From the IMG/VR virus record IMGVR_UViG_3300047356_000512, positions 1 through 27,780 of that record: 27,780 nucleotides of DNA; one strand, 5' to 3'. This DNA comes from a virus. A program made the translations under genes and the position numbers. The notes beneath the pieces are model-generated. The model had not been told where the DNA came from. It did no database searches and worked only from the letters and a program-made list of their open reading frames with translations. Shown here in pieces: positions 5,364-13,314 of the stretch. Every line of letters starts with the position of its first letter. Position 1 is the stretch's first letter.

Positions 5364-7160
5364 TTAGTTTTTAAATCCCATTTTTTTCCAATAAGCAGCT
5401 GTATAACCTTTATATTTCATATCTTTAGGGGCAACAGGTACTTTCTGTGCATTAGTTTCAGGCTTAAACCCTTTGCTTTTTGCTTCTGTTGTACTAATAA
5501 CATCGCCTAAACTTTTAGACCCCTCTTTACGTGCGTAGATACGTCTAAACCATTTGTGTTGACATCTCGCACCACCTTTGTATAGCCAAATAGAATAAGT
5601 ATCAGAACCACCCTTGCCAAACCCTGCATTGACAACTCTTGTTTCCATTGACTTAATATCCTCTTTACGATAGACCTTTTTAGCACTTATCATTTTATTG
5701 CAGAACTCTCGTGAGTTAGGACTTGTCTTTTGTGGGTTGTACATATATCTTACTAAAAATATAGTGTCCTCTTGACCCTTTTGTTTTGACTTACCATCTT
5801 GATCACTCTCGCTATAAGGCTTTGCACTTCCTGTACTTGCAAGTTCTACCTGCTCGTTTAGTTCCTTAATCTTTTGGTCTTGCTCGTCTTCTAATTCGTA
5901 GTCAACCTCCGCTTCGTCTATAAGGTCAAAGTCCTTTAATAGTTCTTCTTCATCTTGACCCAAGTCGATAAGCGCATCTGCTATCTCTGTGTCTATAAAT
6001 TTATCTACATCAGAACTCATTTTAACCCCTGTTTCTTCCTCACGTGTTTCAGAATCTTCTACGTTGTCAAGGTCGGTAAACTCTAAAGGTTGTAAGGTTT
6101 TAAAGTATAGATTAAGTGAGATATTGTTATACGCTAATATCTTGTCAAAGTTTTCTATTAGCAAACGCTGAAATGGTCTGATAACCGTATTGTCCATAAG
6201 GATAGTAGCTGTCTTTAACTCGTCTGCGTTGTTTCCAAGCCCTGTGTTGTCTTTAATTCCTAAAAGCATAGGACTTACTACCCTGTGCGAAACGAGTATC
6301 TTACGTGAACTCTCATCGCTTAAAAACTGATACTGATTGTGAGCATCGGATAGTTGTATTGGCTCGATTGTAGCAGCTGTTTCTGCATTGTCGTTAAACG
6401 ATAGTATAAACTTACCTGCGTTGCTTGACCCACTAAACTTTTCATAGATACGTCTTTCAATAAGTTCCCTTTGTTCAGGGTCAGGTGTACCATTGTTCAT
6501 ATTGATAAGCATAGATGGGGCTAACCCATTCATTATGTTGTTTAAATGGTAGTTGCTTATCTCTTCCTCTAACTCTGCGTATTGTGTACCACCTTGATAG
6601 TCAACAGGGGAATAATACTTAAATCCTGCACGATAAGGCTTGATGTAAAGGATTTCTAACCCCTCTTTTGAATAACCAAACGCAGGTATTCTTTTAAGGT
6701 CATCAGAACGCTTGTATTTAGCCCAATCGTAATGGTAAAAGTAGGCTTCTATTTCGCCTTTGTCGTTGCACTTCTCTGCTCTTAATGTTTCAACAGGTAT
6801 GTGTTCAAGTTTTACAATCTTACTTCTATCCTTTGAGTAGATAACTTGCAAAGCACATTGACCCATAAGTTTTAGATCGTACACTACCTTTCTTGTGCAA
6901 TCAGGTGTGAATAAGGTCATCATTTGTGCATAAGCATCAGGCTTACGGTTAGAATCAGTAGCATCCAATCCCTTACCATAAATCATCTCGCTTATACCAT
7001 TTATGATAGCGTTGTTTGTTGGGCTTCCGTTGTATCTGTCTATAAGATATTGAAAGTAGTTGTTGTCATCCCCATAAGACACAAACTCCTGACCCTTTAC
7101 TTCCTTTACGGATGGGCTTGTGTATGTGCTTAAATTGACAATCCTTAAATCGTTGTTCAT
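5364..7160 (-). CDS. Portal protein with fused C-terminal domain
   Basis: The 598-aa product has a portal core (about 1-370): early SYGDDNNYFQYLIDRYNGSP, the conserved DRSKIVKLEHIPVETLR, and LVSHRVVSPMLLGIKDNTGLGNNADEL. Portals form the dodecameric DNA entry ring. An acidic linker (about 365-465) leads to an extra module (about 466-542) with SREFCNKM, VNAGFGKGG, YSIWLYKGGARCQHKW, a Cys/His-bearing block that in other phages accompanies head-associated proteins. The start is an ATGA overlap. The portal lies far from the terminase genes. Confidence 0.82.
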   Translation of the reverse strand: MNNDLRIVNLSTYTSPSVKEVKGQEFVSYGDDNNYFQYLIDRYNGSPTNNAIINGISEMIYGKGLDATDSNRKPDAYAQMMTLFTPDCTRKVVYDLKLMGQCALQVIYSKDRSKIVKLEHIPVETLRAEKCNDKGEIEAYFYHYDWAKYKRSDDLKRIPAFGYSKEGLEILYIKPYRAGFKYYSPVDYQGGTQYAELEEEISNYHLNNIMNGLAPSMLINMNNGTPDPEQRELIERRIYEKFSGSSNAGKFILSFNDNAETAATIEPIQLSDAHNQYQFLSDESSRKILVSHRVVSPMLLGIKDNTGLGNNADELKTATILMDNTVIRPFQRLLIENFDKILAYNNISLNLYFKTLQPLEFTDLDNVEDSETREEETGVKMSSDVDKFIDTEIADALIDLGQDEEELLKDFDLIDEAEVDYELEDEQDQKIKELNEQVELASTGSAKPYSESDQDGKSKQKGQEDTIFLVRYMYNPQKTSPNSREFCNKMISAKKVYRKEDIKSMETRVVNAGFGKGGSDTYSIWLYKGGARCQHKWFRRIYARKEGSKSLGDVISTTEAKSKGFKPETNAQKVPVAPKDMKYKGYTAAYWKKMGFKN

Positions 7161-7528
7161 AATATAATATAGTCGTTATCGTAGCTTGTTTCACTTACAT
7201 ATTCCCCATCGTTTACAGAATAGTAGTTGTTAGTATCTTGGTCAATAGTTTGAGCAGAACAAAAAGCTAAACCTTTATATACATTGTTTGCTTCATTGTA
7301 CGAAAGTCCTGTTGACACAAGCAAAGTATAAAACCTTGATTCTTTTAATGATTCGCTAAAACTACTAACTATAAAAGTAAAAACATCGCCCTTACTTAAA
7401 CTTAAACCACTTGGTGTTATATCCTCGTTAGTAGATTTATCCACCAACTTAAACGTATAATATACACTATCAGTTATTCTTGGTATAAACTTAATAGTTT
7501 GACTACCTGTTGGTGTTAGTATGTGCAT
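7157..7528 (-). CDS. Hypothetical structural-region protein
   Basis: The 123-aa product is predicted mostly beta (TIKFIPRITDSVYYTFKLVD, DVFTFIVSSF) and has an Asn/Asp/Tyr-rich end. It is not recognised. Position immediately before the portal, with ATGA coupling to it, and overlap with the 43-aa gene upstream suggest a minor virion or head-assembly component. No signal peptide or membrane segment is present. Confidence 0.65.
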   Translation of the reverse strand: MHILTPTGSQTIKFIPRITDSVYYTFKLVDKSTNEDITPSGLSLSKGDVFTFIVSSFSESLKESRFYTLLVSTGLSYNEANNVYKGLAFCSAQTIDQDTNNYYSVNDGEYVSETSYDNDYIIL

Positions 7529-7647
7529 AACAAGTATTTTTTATCCTTTGTGCTTTCGACATATTTAAACTCTACATAATCAAAAGCTGAACTTACATCA
7601 CATACATACTCTTTGTGCGTATCGCTAAATGTAGATGTATATGTCAT
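7516..7647 (-). CDS. Small protein led by a late-type promoter element
   Basis: The 43-aa product (MTYTSTFSDTHKEYVCDV start) is not recognised. The frame extends 21 codons further upstream, but those codons lie across a terminator hairpin and the GCAAA-N14-CGATATA element, so the ATG at 7647, five bases after CGATATA, is chosen. It would be the first gene of the portal-to-fibre transcript. Confidence 0.6.
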   Translation of the reverse strand: MTYTSTFSDTHKEYVCDVSSAFDYVEFKYVESTKDKKYLLCTY

Positions 7648-7652
7648 ACCTA

Positions 7653-7678
7653 TATATCGTATAAAGTTTAAATTTTGC
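7653..7678 (-). promoter_or_regulatory. Late promoter-like element, copy before 7647 gene
   Basis: Minus strand GCAAA (7678-7674), 14 nt, CGATATA (7659-7653), then 5 nt to the ATG. Block sequence and both spacings match those before the scaffold and protease genes. It lies just downstream of a terminator, as expected for a new transcript start. If CGATATA is a -10 region the mRNA would be nearly leaderless. Confidence 0.6.
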
Positions 7679-7680
7679 GT

Positions 7681-7707
7681 AAAAGAAAAGGGGGCATAAA
7701 ACCCCCT
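7681..7707 (-). terminator. Rho-independent terminator after tail tube candidate gene
   Basis: Minus strand AGGGGG, 7-nt loop, CCCCCT, followed by TTTTCTTTT. It lies about 70 nt after the stop of the 173-aa structural gene and directly before the GCAAA/CGATATA element. Confidence 0.82.
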
Positions 7708-7775
7708 CAACTAACTTAACCTCAAAATGAAAAAACTTCTTCGCTAATATACTAATTAGTTACTAAACCTACAAA

Positions 7776-8297
7776 TTAGGGAGTAGGGTTAATAGGGGAA
7801 GAAGAATCATCAGTTGGTAGTGTAGCCACAAAGAATGGTGGTGCAGTTTCCTGCGCTGTAAGAGTAAGCGTAAACCCACTCAAATCCCCCATAGCAGCAC
7901 CTGTAACAACAGTACCACCTGTTACTTCCGCACCGTGATCTTTACCAACCAAGAAGCCATTGCCATTGTAATCTTCTACTACAATCTGTGGTCTTCCGTG
8001 TGCTAAAAGTTTAATCTGCTCTTGTGTTGCTACATCTAAAAATGTAAATGTTACGTTCAAAGTTGATTCATAAAAGGTAGTACCATTTTCTCTCGAGGAG
8101 TTGATGGCAGTTTCCAAAGATGAATTGCCTTTGATTTCGTATTTGTAGAAAGATACGCTATCATCCAAAGTGATTGTACCACTACTATCCGTAAGGGCAG
8201 CTGTGGTAGTTGTATAGGGGGCAAAATAGATATTTTTCAGACCACCTACCGCACTTTTGCAAGGTAACGCTCTTCCGTTTGAAACTGAACAAGCCAT
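7776..8297 (-). CDS. Tail tube-like major structural protein candidate
   Basis: The 173-aa product begins MACSVSNGRALPCKSAVGG, followed by a beta-rich body (YKYEIKGNSSLETAINSSRE, YESTLNVTFTFLDVATQEQIKLLAHG, VVEDYNGNGFLVGKDHGAEVTGG) and a Pro/Ser/Thr-rich end. This layout is common to putative tail tube proteins of flavobacterial siphophages. An in-frame ATG 11 codons earlier lies inside the preceding terminator stem, so the ATG at 8297 is chosen. It is a single gene bounded by terminators, fitting a highly expressed virion protein. Confidence 0.65.
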   Translation of the reverse strand: MACSVSNGRALPCKSAVGGLKNIYFAPYTTTTAALTDSSGTITLDDSVSFYKYEIKGNSSLETAINSSRENGTTFYESTLNVTFTFLDVATQEQIKLLAHGRPQIVVEDYNGNGFLVGKDHGAEVTGGTVVTGAAMGDLSGFTLTLTAQETAPPFFVATLPTDDSSSPINPTP

Positions 8298-8310
8298 AGT
8301 TTTATAAATT

Positions 8311-8346
8311 AAAAAAGGGTAGGTAGGCACATCGGCTTACCCACCC
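8311..8346 (-). terminator. Rho-independent terminator after major capsid gene
   Basis: Minus strand GGGTGGGTAAGC and GCCTACCTACCC pair over 12 positions (one mismatch, one G-T) around a 6-nt loop, followed by six T. It lies 25 nt after the capsid gene stop. Confidence 0.83.
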
Positions 8347-8370
8347 CTTTATTGTTAGACATTTGATTTA

Positions 8371-9294
8371 TTACGAGTAAAGAACGATGTCAGAACCAAT
8401 ACCAAACTGAACACCTGCTGTATAGCGCATTACTACACGAACATTTTGTGAACCATCAATATCAGCCATATCAATTACTTTAACTTCGTTTCTGTCATCA
8501 AGCAATCCTGTACCGAAGAACAAGTTTGATTTTTGAGCAGCTACCGCAGTGTTGTCAGCAAGTCCTTTAGCTACGAAGATGTTGATACCCTCGAAAGACA
8601 ACTGACCACCGTTGTACCATTGTGTACCTTTGTTATCTACACCGTTAGCACCGATAGTAGCAACAAATCCACCCAAAGCACGTACATAAGCACGAGCGAT
8701 GTTAGAAGATACATAAAGTGTCAAATCTTCTTTTCCATAAACCGCAGATGGGATAGCATCAACGATAGCACCTAATTGTGCAATTACGTTAGAAGAATCA
8801 ACAGATACAGCAGTAACGTCATTTACAGTTCCATCAGCAAGTAAAAGAGTTTCAAAGCCATCGAAAGAACCTTCGCCTGCACTACCTGACCAAATAGAAG
8901 TTTCGGTTGCGTTGGCTACTTCAGCAGCTACACGTGCGATAACATAGTCAGAGAATAATGGGGGTAGTTCATCAAAAGCAGAGAATCCCATTTGAGCAGC
9001 TTCCCAATCTGCGTGAAGTTCTTTCTTACAGATTTGTAGGTTTACTTGCAACTCGGTAGGAGTTAATACTTTTTCAGTCAATGTAAGACCTGATGTAGTA
9101 GCATCAAAATCGCAATCAGCAGAACGAACAAGGTTGCTCATAGTTCCTACTTTCATAGCGGCTTTGTACTTTACATTAGGTAGAATAGAGATAGCACCTT
9201 GGTCAAGGGTATCTGCACTCAATAGGGCAGCACCTAAATACTTCCCTGCAAATTCGCCCGCATAAGTCGAGCTTGTAATAGTTGGATTAGCCAT
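8371..9294 (-). CDS. Major capsid protein (HK97 fold)
   Basis: The 307-aa product has the layout of Bacteroidota phage capsid proteins: MANPTITSSTYAGEFAGKYL start, LPNVKYKAAMKVGTM, the DFDATTSGLTLTEKVLTPTEL block, the helix ELHADWEAAQMGFSAFDELP, and a C-terminal end VRVVMRYTAGVQFGIGSDIVLYS. It forms the icosahedral shell. It follows the acidic scaffold gene by 11 nt and is followed by a strong terminator. There is no long N-terminal delta domain, consistent with a separate scaffold. Confidence 0.88.
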   Translation of the reverse strand: MANPTITSSTYAGEFAGKYLGAALLSADTLDQGAISILPNVKYKAAMKVGTMSNLVRSADCDFDATTSGLTLTEKVLTPTELQVNLQICKKELHADWEAAQMGFSAFDELPPLFSDYVIARVAAEVANATETSIWSGSAGEGSFDGFETLLLADGTVNDVTAVSVDSSNVIAQLGAIVDAIPSAVYGKEDLTLYVSSNIARAYVRALGGFVATIGANGVDNKGTQWYNGGQLSFEGINIFVAKGLADNTAVAAQKSNLFFGTGLLDDRNEVKVIDMADIDGSQNVRVVMRYTAGVQFGIGSDIVLYS

Positions 9295-9305
9295 TTTCTA
9301 AATAT

Positions 9306-9920
9306 TTAGTTGTTTAATAATTTCTGCATTACTTTATCTAAAGAGTTGCGTTGTCTGTTTTGTGCATACTTTAGATTTACTTTTTGTTTTGGTTCAGGAT
9401 TGTGTGAGATAGGCTCGGCAGCAGGAGTTTCGGATAGTTCCTCTTTTACCTGTGCTTCCACTTCACTCATTTCTTCCTTTTTGTCAATCATAGCTTTAAT
9501 TTCTTCAAGCATAGATTTAACCTCTGCCAACTCTTCTTTGGTGGCATACTCGGCTTCTACCTCTTCCGCAGCTTCTACCTCAACTTCTTCGGTATTTTCT
9601 ACTTCTGATGCTTCAACCTCTTCTTCTACTTCCTCTTCAACCGCTTCTTTGATTTCAGCAATCAATCCCTCTTCTGCAACAACTAAAACCATACCATCTT
9701 CCAAAGTGTATTCGCCTACGGGAAGTGCTACCTTTTCGTCATCTGTTAGAATAAAGACCTCTTGACCTGCTTCAAAAGATTCAGCTTCGAGTACTGTTCC
9801 GTTTTCAAGGGTCATTTGAGCCAACTTGACTTCTTGATTCTGCTCGATGTTCTCAACGATGTCGGCAGTATCTTCCCCTAAAAACGTCTTAATCTTGTTT
9901 AACATTTCAGTCGCTTTCAT
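9306..9920 (-). CDS. Acidic head scaffold-like protein
   Basis: The 204-aa product has an N-terminal small beta domain (residues about 30-85, TLENGTVLEAESFEAGQEVF). A very acidic Glu/Val stretch follows (about 91-124, VEEEVEEEVEASEVE), then a coiled coil (about 127-165) and a basic C-terminus (KQKVNLKYAQNRQRNSLDKVMQKLL). Scaffold proteins commonly end in a basic capsid-binding helix. It is placed directly before the capsid gene and after the protease, and has its own GCAAA/CGATATA element. Confidence 0.75.
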   Translation of the reverse strand: MKATEMLNKIKTFLGEDTADIVENIEQNQEVKLAQMTLENGTVLEAESFEAGQEVFILTDDEKVALPVGEYTLEDGMVLVVAEEGLIAEIKEAVEEEVEEEVEASEVENTEEVEVEAAEEVEAEYATKEELAEVKSMLEEIKAMIDKKEEMSEVEAQVKEELSETPAAEPISHNPEPKQKVNLKYAQNRQRNSLDKVMQKLLNN

Positions 9921-9925
9921 AATTA

Positions 9926-9951
9926 TATATCGGATTTAAAATTTACTTTGC
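9926..9951 (-). promoter_or_regulatory. Late promoter-like element before scaffold gene
   Basis: Minus strand GCAAA (9951-9947), 14 nt, CGATATA (9932-9926), 5 nt, ATG. It fits in the 35-nt gap between genes. The flanks also match the protease copy: both read AATGCAAA upstream and share a T/A-rich spacer. Confidence 0.62.
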
Positions 9952-9955
9952 ATTT

Positions 9956-10096
9956 TTATACTTTACCTATGCCTTGCGCCCTTAAAGAACCATCACAGCA
10001 TTTGACAGAATAAGTGTTGTCCTTACACAAACAACCACGTCTTGACCCTTTAGGGCTTGTCTTTGATGGTGTAAAGAAGTTCTTTAGTTTTCTCAT
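9956..10096 (-). CDS. Small cysteine-rich head-region protein
   Basis: The 46-aa product is basic at the N-terminus (MRKLKNFFTPSKTSPKGSRRG), then CLCKDNTYSVKCCDGSLRAQGIG with two pairs of cysteines (CLC, CC) that could bind zinc. I recognise this motif from short unnamed proteins in flavobacterial phage head modules. The ATG overlaps the upstream stop (ATGA). Role unknown; possibly a small head or cement component. Confidence 0.7.
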   Translation of the reverse strand: MRKLKNFFTPSKTSPKGSRRGCLCKDNTYSVKCCDGSLRAQGIGKV

Positions 10097-10227
10097 TTGC
10101 CTTGTCCTCTGTATTTCTTTTTATAGTTCTTTGAGCCTTTTACACTACTCATTTTTGTTTTAGCGTGGATGCCCTTTCTTCGTATCTTGGGCTTTTCCAC
10201 TTTTATACTTTCTATTCTTTTAGCCAT
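10093..10227 (-). CDS. Small basic head-region protein
   Basis: The 44-aa product is highly basic (MAKRIESIKVEKPKIRRKG start, KGSKNYKKKYRGQGK end) and has no hydrophobic core, suggesting nucleic-acid or acidic-scaffold contact. Similar short proteins occur next to capsid genes in Bacteroidota phages. It overlaps the protease stop by 8 nt and the next gene by ATGA. Confidence 0.7.
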   Translation of the reverse strand: MAKRIESIKVEKPKIRRKGIHAKTKMSSVKGSKNYKKKYRGQGK

Positions 10228-11410
10228 CGATAGGTATGCAATTTGGTACTAACTTTCCGTTCTTACGTTTCATTCCGTATTGTCTATAACCTGCGGTGCA
10301 AGGCTTTTCAAGTTTGTGTTGTTCGCAAGGCATATACCACACCTTACCCTCAAACTCGTGTTCGTGAAACTTATCACACCCTATGTCCTTTGCAGCCTGT
10401 ATAGCGAGTTCTTTGGTTGCGTATGCAAGTCGGTCATCTATAATAGCCATTGTGTCATTGATCACTTCACTTGCCAACTCTAAAACACCTAATTCTTTTA
10501 ACTTACTCTCTGACCAACGCTTGGCAGCCTTACCACCCCACAATAAGTAGGATATAGTACCACACGCTTTGGTATCGCTTTCATCGTAATATTCCTCTGC
10601 TCTTGATAGGTAGGAGTACATCCTCTTAATCGTTTCTTCGCTTACAGGCTTACCTTGTGCAAGTTGTTGCGCACGTACCTTACCCACTTGGGTAGCGCAT
10701 TTGTTGTTTACCGCTTCGTTGAGTTCTAACCCACGTTTAGCGTTGTTCTTAACCGCATCAGGATAGTCAGAGTAAGATTCTAATTCCTCTTTCTTACCAT
10801 CCTTATACCTACCATCTTGCTTTACGATTCTGCGGATATGTTTCAACATATCTTTAGCTTCCTCTTCCTCGATGTCGTTTAAGGTGTTGTCTTTTGGTCT
10901 TTCCATTTTGTCGGCAAAGTACCCTTCAATCGAAAATCCTTTAACCTTGCCTGTTTTTACAAACTCTTCCCATATTTGGTCGTTGTTTACTTTTACCGCA
11001 CCCATCCAAGTTCCCACAGGTACATTTAGTCCGTACTTTCGGCTTTTGTCCTGTACTTCGTCTTCTACTATCCAAGATTCTACAAGTGTTAGTCCGTTAA
11101 TCGAATGTTGATGTTCCAAAGTCGCTTTGCTTTGGTTTCCGTTCATAAGATATAATTGCGATGCTCTTTCTACTGTACTTTTAGAAAAGTATATATAGTA
11201 CTCTTCATCGCCCTTACGTCTGTAAATGGGTTTGTTGGGAATAAGTAAAGCACCGAGTAAGATTCGCTTCTCGTTAGATACCTCTGCGAGTTTGATCTCT
11301 TCGTTTTTAAGTGCTATAAAATCTTCCTCTATTGCAGGGTTCTCAACTACCGAAATAGCTTCGATTCCCATAACTTGCTCATCGTCTAATACAAGTTCAA
11401 TGATTTTCAT
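10220..11410 (-). CDS. XkdF-type prohead protease
   Basis: The 396-aa product has an N-terminal protease domain (about 1-170) of the XkdF/Peptidase_S78_2 type: SVVENPAIEEDFIAL, ALLIPNKPIYR, LEHQH (98-102, putative catalytic His), VESWIVED and GFSIEG (158-163, putative catalytic Ser160). A central helical domain (about 205-310, NAKRGLELNEAVNNKCATQ, ACGTISYLLWGG) and a Cys/His-containing end (KFHEHEFEGKVWYMPCEQH) follow. It would mature the prohead. It precedes the scaffold and capsid genes and has its own GCAAA/CGATATA element. Confidence 0.82.
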   Translation of the reverse strand: MKIIELVLDDEQVMGIEAISVVENPAIEEDFIALKNEEIKLAEVSNEKRILLGALLIPNKPIYRRKGDEEYYIYFSKSTVERASQLYLMNGNQSKATLEHQHSINGLTLVESWIVEDEVQDKSRKYGLNVPVGTWMGAVKVNNDQIWEEFVKTGKVKGFSIEGYFADKMERPKDNTLNDIEEEEAKDMLKHIRRIVKQDGRYKDGKKEELESYSDYPDAVKNNAKRGLELNEAVNNKCATQVGKVRAQQLAQGKPVSEETIKRMYSYLSRAEEYYDESDTKACGTISYLLWGGKAAKRWSESKLKELGVLELASEVINDTMAIIDDRLAYATKELAIQAAKDIGCDKFHEHEFEGKVWYMPCEQHKLEKPCTAGYRQYGMKRKNGKLVPNCIPIDG

Positions 11411-11415
11411 ATAAG

Positions 11416-11441
11416 TATATCGTTAAAGTTTTACATTTTGC
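11416..11441 (-). promoter_or_regulatory. Late promoter-like element before protease gene
   Basis: Minus strand GCAAA (11441-11437), 14 nt, CGATATA (11422-11416), 5 nt, ATG. It exactly fills the gap between the tape measure stop (11444) and the protease start, so no coding constraint explains its sequence. Confidence 0.65.
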
Positions 11442-11443
11442 AT

Positions 11444-13183
11444 TTACCCAAGAGAAGCACCCTTAACGATGTTTCTATCGAGTTCTTGTGCGGTACTAAC
11501 GTCATTCGATACCACATAAGCCCTTACAGGTTCTTGTGATTGACCACCTATTGCTTCGGCTAACTGACTTGTACCACCTGCACCTACTATGTTAAAAGCA
11601 GGGGGTGTAGAACCTACCGCAGTTCTTGGGGCGGATATATTTGGAGCAGAACCCCCACCTGCACCTAAAGAAGCAGCAACTCCTTTTGATTTACCCACCG
11701 CTTGTGATACAGCACTTACAATTCCAACCGCTTGTAATGCATAAGCAATCAACATAGGTATATTTTGTGGGAAACCTACTTTAGCTGTTTGAGCAGTACC
11801 CTCTGCAACCGCAGCTGATGAACGTGCAGCTACTAAACTTGAAAACGTAAGTGTCTTTTTAGCTTCCGATATTAACTCTTGTGCTGCTAATACCTGCTTG
11901 GCTATAAGGGCTGCTTTACCTGCTGCTGTTTCAGCACCAAATAATGCTATGGCTTGGTCAACCGCTTGTCTTTTAGCATTTATACGTCTTTGTTCAATTT
12001 CTATTTCAGATTTAGCAATTCTTTCATCTCTTGCTTTCTTATCCGCTTCCTCTTTAGCTTCTCTATCCGCCTTTTCTTTATCTAATTTATCTTGTCTTTC
12101 TTTATTGGCAGCATCTGTTTCATCTTGGATTCTTTTTTCTTCTGCACGTTGCTCGTTGATAAGGGCTATTGTTTGGGATGTTACCTCTTTCTGTTTAGAT
12201 AGCCTTGCAGTTTCTAACTGAATAAGATTAGCCTTTAATTGTGCTTCCTCGTCTAAATCTTCTTTAGTGGATTTACCTAAAGCGTTTTCTGCTTGTTTCG
12301 CTTCCAATCTTAACCTTGCAGCTTCTATCTCTTTTTGGGTTATTTCTTCTTCAAGCCTACCTGCTTCTTGTAAAAACTCAATTCTTTCTTGTGTTGTAAA
12401 TCTTTCCTTATCAACCGCCTTTTCTAAAAGTTCTGCTCTTTTACGGTCTGCTTCTGCTCTATCAACAAGCAACTTTCTTTCAACCTTATCAGCCTTTGCT
12501 CTTTGGTCTGCAATCTGACCTGCAATCTTTGCTTCTTCTGTCATCTCTTTAACAAGATTAGAAGTCGCTTTGGCTAAAGCTGTGGTTGCTATAACAGCAG
12601 GGTTTAGACCTTTATTTAGGTTGACAAACCCATCAGTAGCATCAGATAAAGCACCTTTGAAATCGCCTGTGAAAACTTTTTGTAATGCACTACCTAAAAG
12701 ACCTACACCCTCAAGTACATTGTTTATCCTATCGCTAACAAACGATGTTATACTTGCACCAAAATCCTTTAGTGATTGAATGGGGTTTGTGAAAACATTT
12801 ATTATGGATTCGCCTAAATTAGCAAGTCGGTCTAACAAAGCACCTGTGATAGCACCTATCATACTCATTAGCTTGGCAAACTTGTTTTGCCCCTCTTCTG
12901 ATCTTATAAATGCCTGTTGTAAAGAAACGATAGCCACAACTAAAGCACCAATCCCTGTTGCCATTACAGCAACCCTCAATGACTTAAAAGCTATCACTGC
13001 TTTTTTAACACCATTAACAACGCCTTTAAACCCACTAATAGCACCACCTGTAAATTTATCGGCACTTGCGCTTAAATCATCAAAGCTATCCTCTGTTTTT
13101 ACAACGGACTTATTTAGCTTCTCAATGTCAGCTTGGGCTTCCCCTGTTTTAACGTCTAATTCTATTGTTACTGTTTTAGCCAT
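11444..13183 (-). CDS. Tape measure protein
   Basis: The 579-aa product starts with the typical tape measure opening (VTIELDVKTGEAQADIEKLNK). It has hydrophobic segments near residues 66-90 (AFKSLRVAVMATGIGALVVAIVSL, split here by family convention) and 455-490, and a long Ala/Glu/Lys/Arg coiled coil (about 215-405). A Gly/Ser/Pro-rich end follows. Tape measure proteins set tail length and help DNA entry; this length suggests a tail of moderate size. It overlaps a 48-aa gene by 16 nt. Confidence 0.85.
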   Translation of the reverse strand: MAKTVTIELDVKTGEAQADIEKLNKSVVKTEDSFDDLSASADKFTGGAISGFKGVVNGVKKAVIAFKSLRVAVMATGIGALVVAIVSLQQAFIRSEEGQNKFAKLMSMIGAITGALLDRLANLGESIINVFTNPIQSLKDFGASITSFVSDRINNVLEGVGLLGSALQKVFTGDFKGALSDATDGFVNLNKGLNPAVIATTALAKATSNLVKEMTEEAKIAGQIADQRAKADKVERKLLVDRAEADRKRAELLEKAVDKERFTTQERIEFLQEAGRLEEEITQKEIEAARLRLEAKQAENALGKSTKEDLDEEAQLKANLIQLETARLSKQKEVTSQTIALINEQRAEEKRIQDETDAANKERQDKLDKEKADREAKEEADKKARDERIAKSEIEIEQRRINAKRQAVDQAIALFGAETAAGKAALIAKQVLAAQELISEAKKTLTFSSLVAARSSAAVAEGTAQTAKVGFPQNIPMLIAYALQAVGIVSAVSQAVGKSKGVAASLGAGGGSAPNISAPRTAVGSTPPAFNIVGAGGTSQLAEAIGGQSQEPVRAYVVSNDVSTAQELDRNIVKGASLG

Positions 13184-13314
13184 TTCATATCTCTTTTAAA
13201 TTGGTTAAATGCTTCTCTGAATGATTTGGGTAAATAGTTCTTGCCTTTGGCTATACGGATGTTTTCCGAGCCATCTTCTACATAGGGCAATAAATCTAAT
13301 ATATTTTTTATCAT
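13168..13314 (-). CDS. Small protein between tail protein and tape measure
   Basis: The 48-aa product (MIKNILDLLPYVEDGSENIR start, SFREAFNQFKRDMKWLKQ end) is helical and basic at the C-terminus. Its ATG overlaps the stop of the 786-aa tail gene (ATGA), and its end overlaps the tape measure start by 16 nt. The position suggests a tail-assembly helper. It is not recognised. Confidence 0.65.
   Translation of the reverse strand: MIKNILDLLPYVEDGSENIRIAKGKNYLPKSFREAFNQFKRDMKWLKQ

Noticed and set aside
9310-9765. Long plus-strand frame opposite the scaffold gene, Ser/Thr-rich
   Set aside because: It is the complement of the Glu/Val-rich scaffold repeat, giving a Ser-rich shadow without domain pattern. 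All supported genes are on the minus strand.
11898-13199. Series of plus-strand frames opposite the tape measure gene
   Set aside because: Low-complexity Ala/Ser/Leu translations mirror the coiled-coil codons. No start context and no plus-strand promoter.
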